Origin: Lachnospiraceae bacterium | GTDB taxonomy: Bacteria; Bacillota_A; Clostridia; Lachnospirales; Lachnospiraceae | Direction: 5' to 3' | Assembly: GCA_017958935.1 (NCBI GenBank) | Contig: JAGDBR010000102.1 | Location: forward strand, 1-7,098 | DNA length: 7,098 nt | Shown here: positions 6,163 to 7,098 of the stretch, in pieces | Layout of the letters: each line of letters begins with the position of its first letter | How positions within the stretch are numbered: the stretch's first letter is position 1 | Notes under the pieces: model-generated | Seen by the model: only the letters and a program-made list of their open reading frames with translations | The model's database searches: none | Told to the model about the DNA's origin: nothing | Program-made: the position numbers and the translations under genes

Positions 6163-7061
6163 ACGAGATCGTACTCGAAAATGTCTCGAAAAAAGTCCGC
6201 AAGACGACGCTGATGAACAGCGTCAGTTTCCGTCTGCCCTTCGAATCCGTCAGCGGCATCATCGGGCCGATGGATTCCGGAAAGAGCACGGCACTGAAGC
6301 TGATCTCGGGCCTTGAAAAGCCCGACGGCGGAAGCGTGCGCTTCGTCGACGGGACGACGGGACTCGACGTCGGCCGTCCGCTGACGGGGATCCTGATCTC
6401 GGGCACCGGCATGTATCCGAGCCTGACCGTGAAGGACCATTTCGAGCTCAAGACGCGCCTCATGGGCCTGCCGTCCGAAGCGGGCGACGCGATGATGGAG
6501 CGTTTCAGGATCTCGAACATCAAAAGCATCCGCATGGGGCTTCTGACGCTGCAGCTTCGGAATACCGTGGGCATCGCGCTCGCGCTGCTCGGGGATCCGC
6601 CGCTCGTGCTGCTCGACGAGCCGGTCACGGGCTTCCGCTATCAGGACATCGACTTCATCAAGGCAGTCCTGAAGGAATACCAGCTGCAGCACCACGCGAC
6701 GCTCGTCATCGCATCGCGCACGACCGAAGAGATCGCCGACCTCACGGACACCTTCATCTTCCTGGAGGAGGGGAGTCTTGTAAAGGCGGACACGAAGGCG
6801 GACATCGTGTCGAACCTGCCGGGCTACATCAAGCTGATCGCGGACCCGCTGCAGGACGCGAAAGACGTGCTGAACGCGCATGAGATCTTCAGCTATCAGA
6901 CGAAGGGCGAACGCATCCTGTACATCTTCGAGAAGCTGGATCAGGCGGACGAGATCCGCCGGATGCTCGAAGAAGCCGGCGTCGCCGTGACGGAATGCGC
7001 CGTCGTGCACGACACGATGGAGGATTACTTCGCGGCCGGCAGGAGAGGAGGCGGACGATGA
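6159..7061 (+). CDS. ABC transporter ATP-binding protein with degenerate signature, D-loop and H-loop
   Basis: A 300-residue nucleotide-binding subunit resembling the bacitracin/lantibiotic-type (ABC-2 family) exporter ATPases. Walker A is GPMDSGKST (36-44), keeping the essential Lys42 but with Asp39 where Gly is usual. Walker B is LVLLDEP (149-155) with Asp153 and the catalytic Glu154. The intervening signature, expected as YSLGMRQR-like, is LTLQLRNT (129-136) and lacks the LSGG/SLG core. The D-loop Asp is Arg160 (TGFR for NGLD), and the H-loop, normally SSH, is ASR with Arg187. The Q-loop region (ILISGTGMYPSLTVKD) is also altered. A C-terminal extension of about 85 residues ends DTMEDYFAA, like the SLEDYF tail of this subfamily. 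It starts by ATGA overlap after the membrane protein and overlaps the next gene the same way. The fold is clear; full ATPase activity is doubtful. Confidence 0.88.
   Translation: MNEIVLENVSKKVRKTTLMNSVSFRLPFESVSGIIGPMDSGKSTALKLISGLEKPDGGSVRFVDGTTGLDVGRPLTGILISGTGMYPSLTVKDHFELKTRLMGLPSEAGDAMMERFRISNIKSIRMGLLTLQLRNTVGIALALLGDPPLVLLDEPVTGFRYQDIDFIKAVLKEYQLQHHATLVIASRTTEEIADLTDTFIFLEEGSLVKADTKADIVSNLPGYIKLIADPLQDAKDVLNAHEIFSYQTKGERILYIFEKLDQADEIRRMLEEAGVAVTECAVVHDTMEDYFAAGRRGGGR
7041..7051 (+). promoter_or_regulatory. Strong ribosome binding site for the gene entering at 7058
   Basis: AGGAGAGGAGG is the strongest purine-rich Shine-Dalgarno in the window and sits 6 nt before the ATG at 7058, inside the end of the ABC ATPase gene, where it encodes part of the Arg/Gly-rich C-terminus. 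It supports the ATG at 7058 as a real start. Confidence 0.75.
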
Positions 7062-7098
7062 CCGGTGTCCTGAATGCCAAACTGTACCGCCTGCGCCG
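7058..7098 (+). CDS. Start of a probable ABC-2 type permease (truncated by window edge)
   Basis: Only 13 codons are visible: MTGVLNAKLYRLR. The start overlaps the ABC ATPase stop as ATGA and has a strong AGGAGAGGAGG site upstream. A short cytoplasmic lead with basic residues before the first membrane helix is typical of ABC-2 permeases, and the upstream ATPase belongs to a group normally paired with such a permease. The gene's reality is well supported by start signals; the product is inferred from context only. Confidence 0.6.
   Translation, partial: MTGVLNAKLYRLR

Overview
The window is dense, GC-rich coding DNA from a bacterial chromosome. Its phosphate acetyltransferase, cytidylate kinase-like protein, DUF5721-type protein and E2-like acyltransferase all resemble proteins of Clostridia, most closely Lachnospiraceae. 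This placement comes from family resemblance only and is tentative. Consensus sigma-A promoter spacing and AGGAG-type ribosome binding sites agree with a Firmicute. TGG encodes Trp, and TGA is the terminal stop of most genes here, so the code looks standard.

Layout: (1) 1-450, the C-terminal part of phosphate acetyltransferase (pta). (2) 524-1192, a cytidylate kinase-like protein with its own near-consensus promoter, closed by a strong hairpin terminator shared with the convergent gene. (3) 1272-1760, minus strand, a DUF5721-like protein of unknown function. (4) About 1761-1830, a short AT-richer divergent control region. (5) From 1831 to the window end, one tightly packed plus-strand operon: E2/CAT-like acyltransferase homologue, AMP-forming acyl-CoA ligase, glycogen synthase glgA, a small two-helix membrane protein, an ABC ATPase, and the first codons of the probable permease. 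Junctions are an 8-bp overlap, a 3-nt gap, and three successive ATGA overlaps, so translational coupling is likely throughout.

Three proteins in this operon carry changes at key positions. The E2-like protein has Glu where HxxxDG enzymes have the catalytic His. The glgA frame is interrupted by an in-frame TGA, and six codons before it the conserved substrate-binding Lys is Asn. The ABC ATPase keeps Walker A Lys and Walker B Asp-Glu but lacks a recognisable signature motif, the D-loop Asp and the H-loop His. An acyl-CoA ligase joined to an E2-like partner suggests acyl activation and transfer, and glgA belongs to storage polysaccharide synthesis. Why these sit with an ABC-2-type transporter is not evident from the sequence. 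No RNA genes, insertion sequences, CRISPR arrays or attachment sites were seen.
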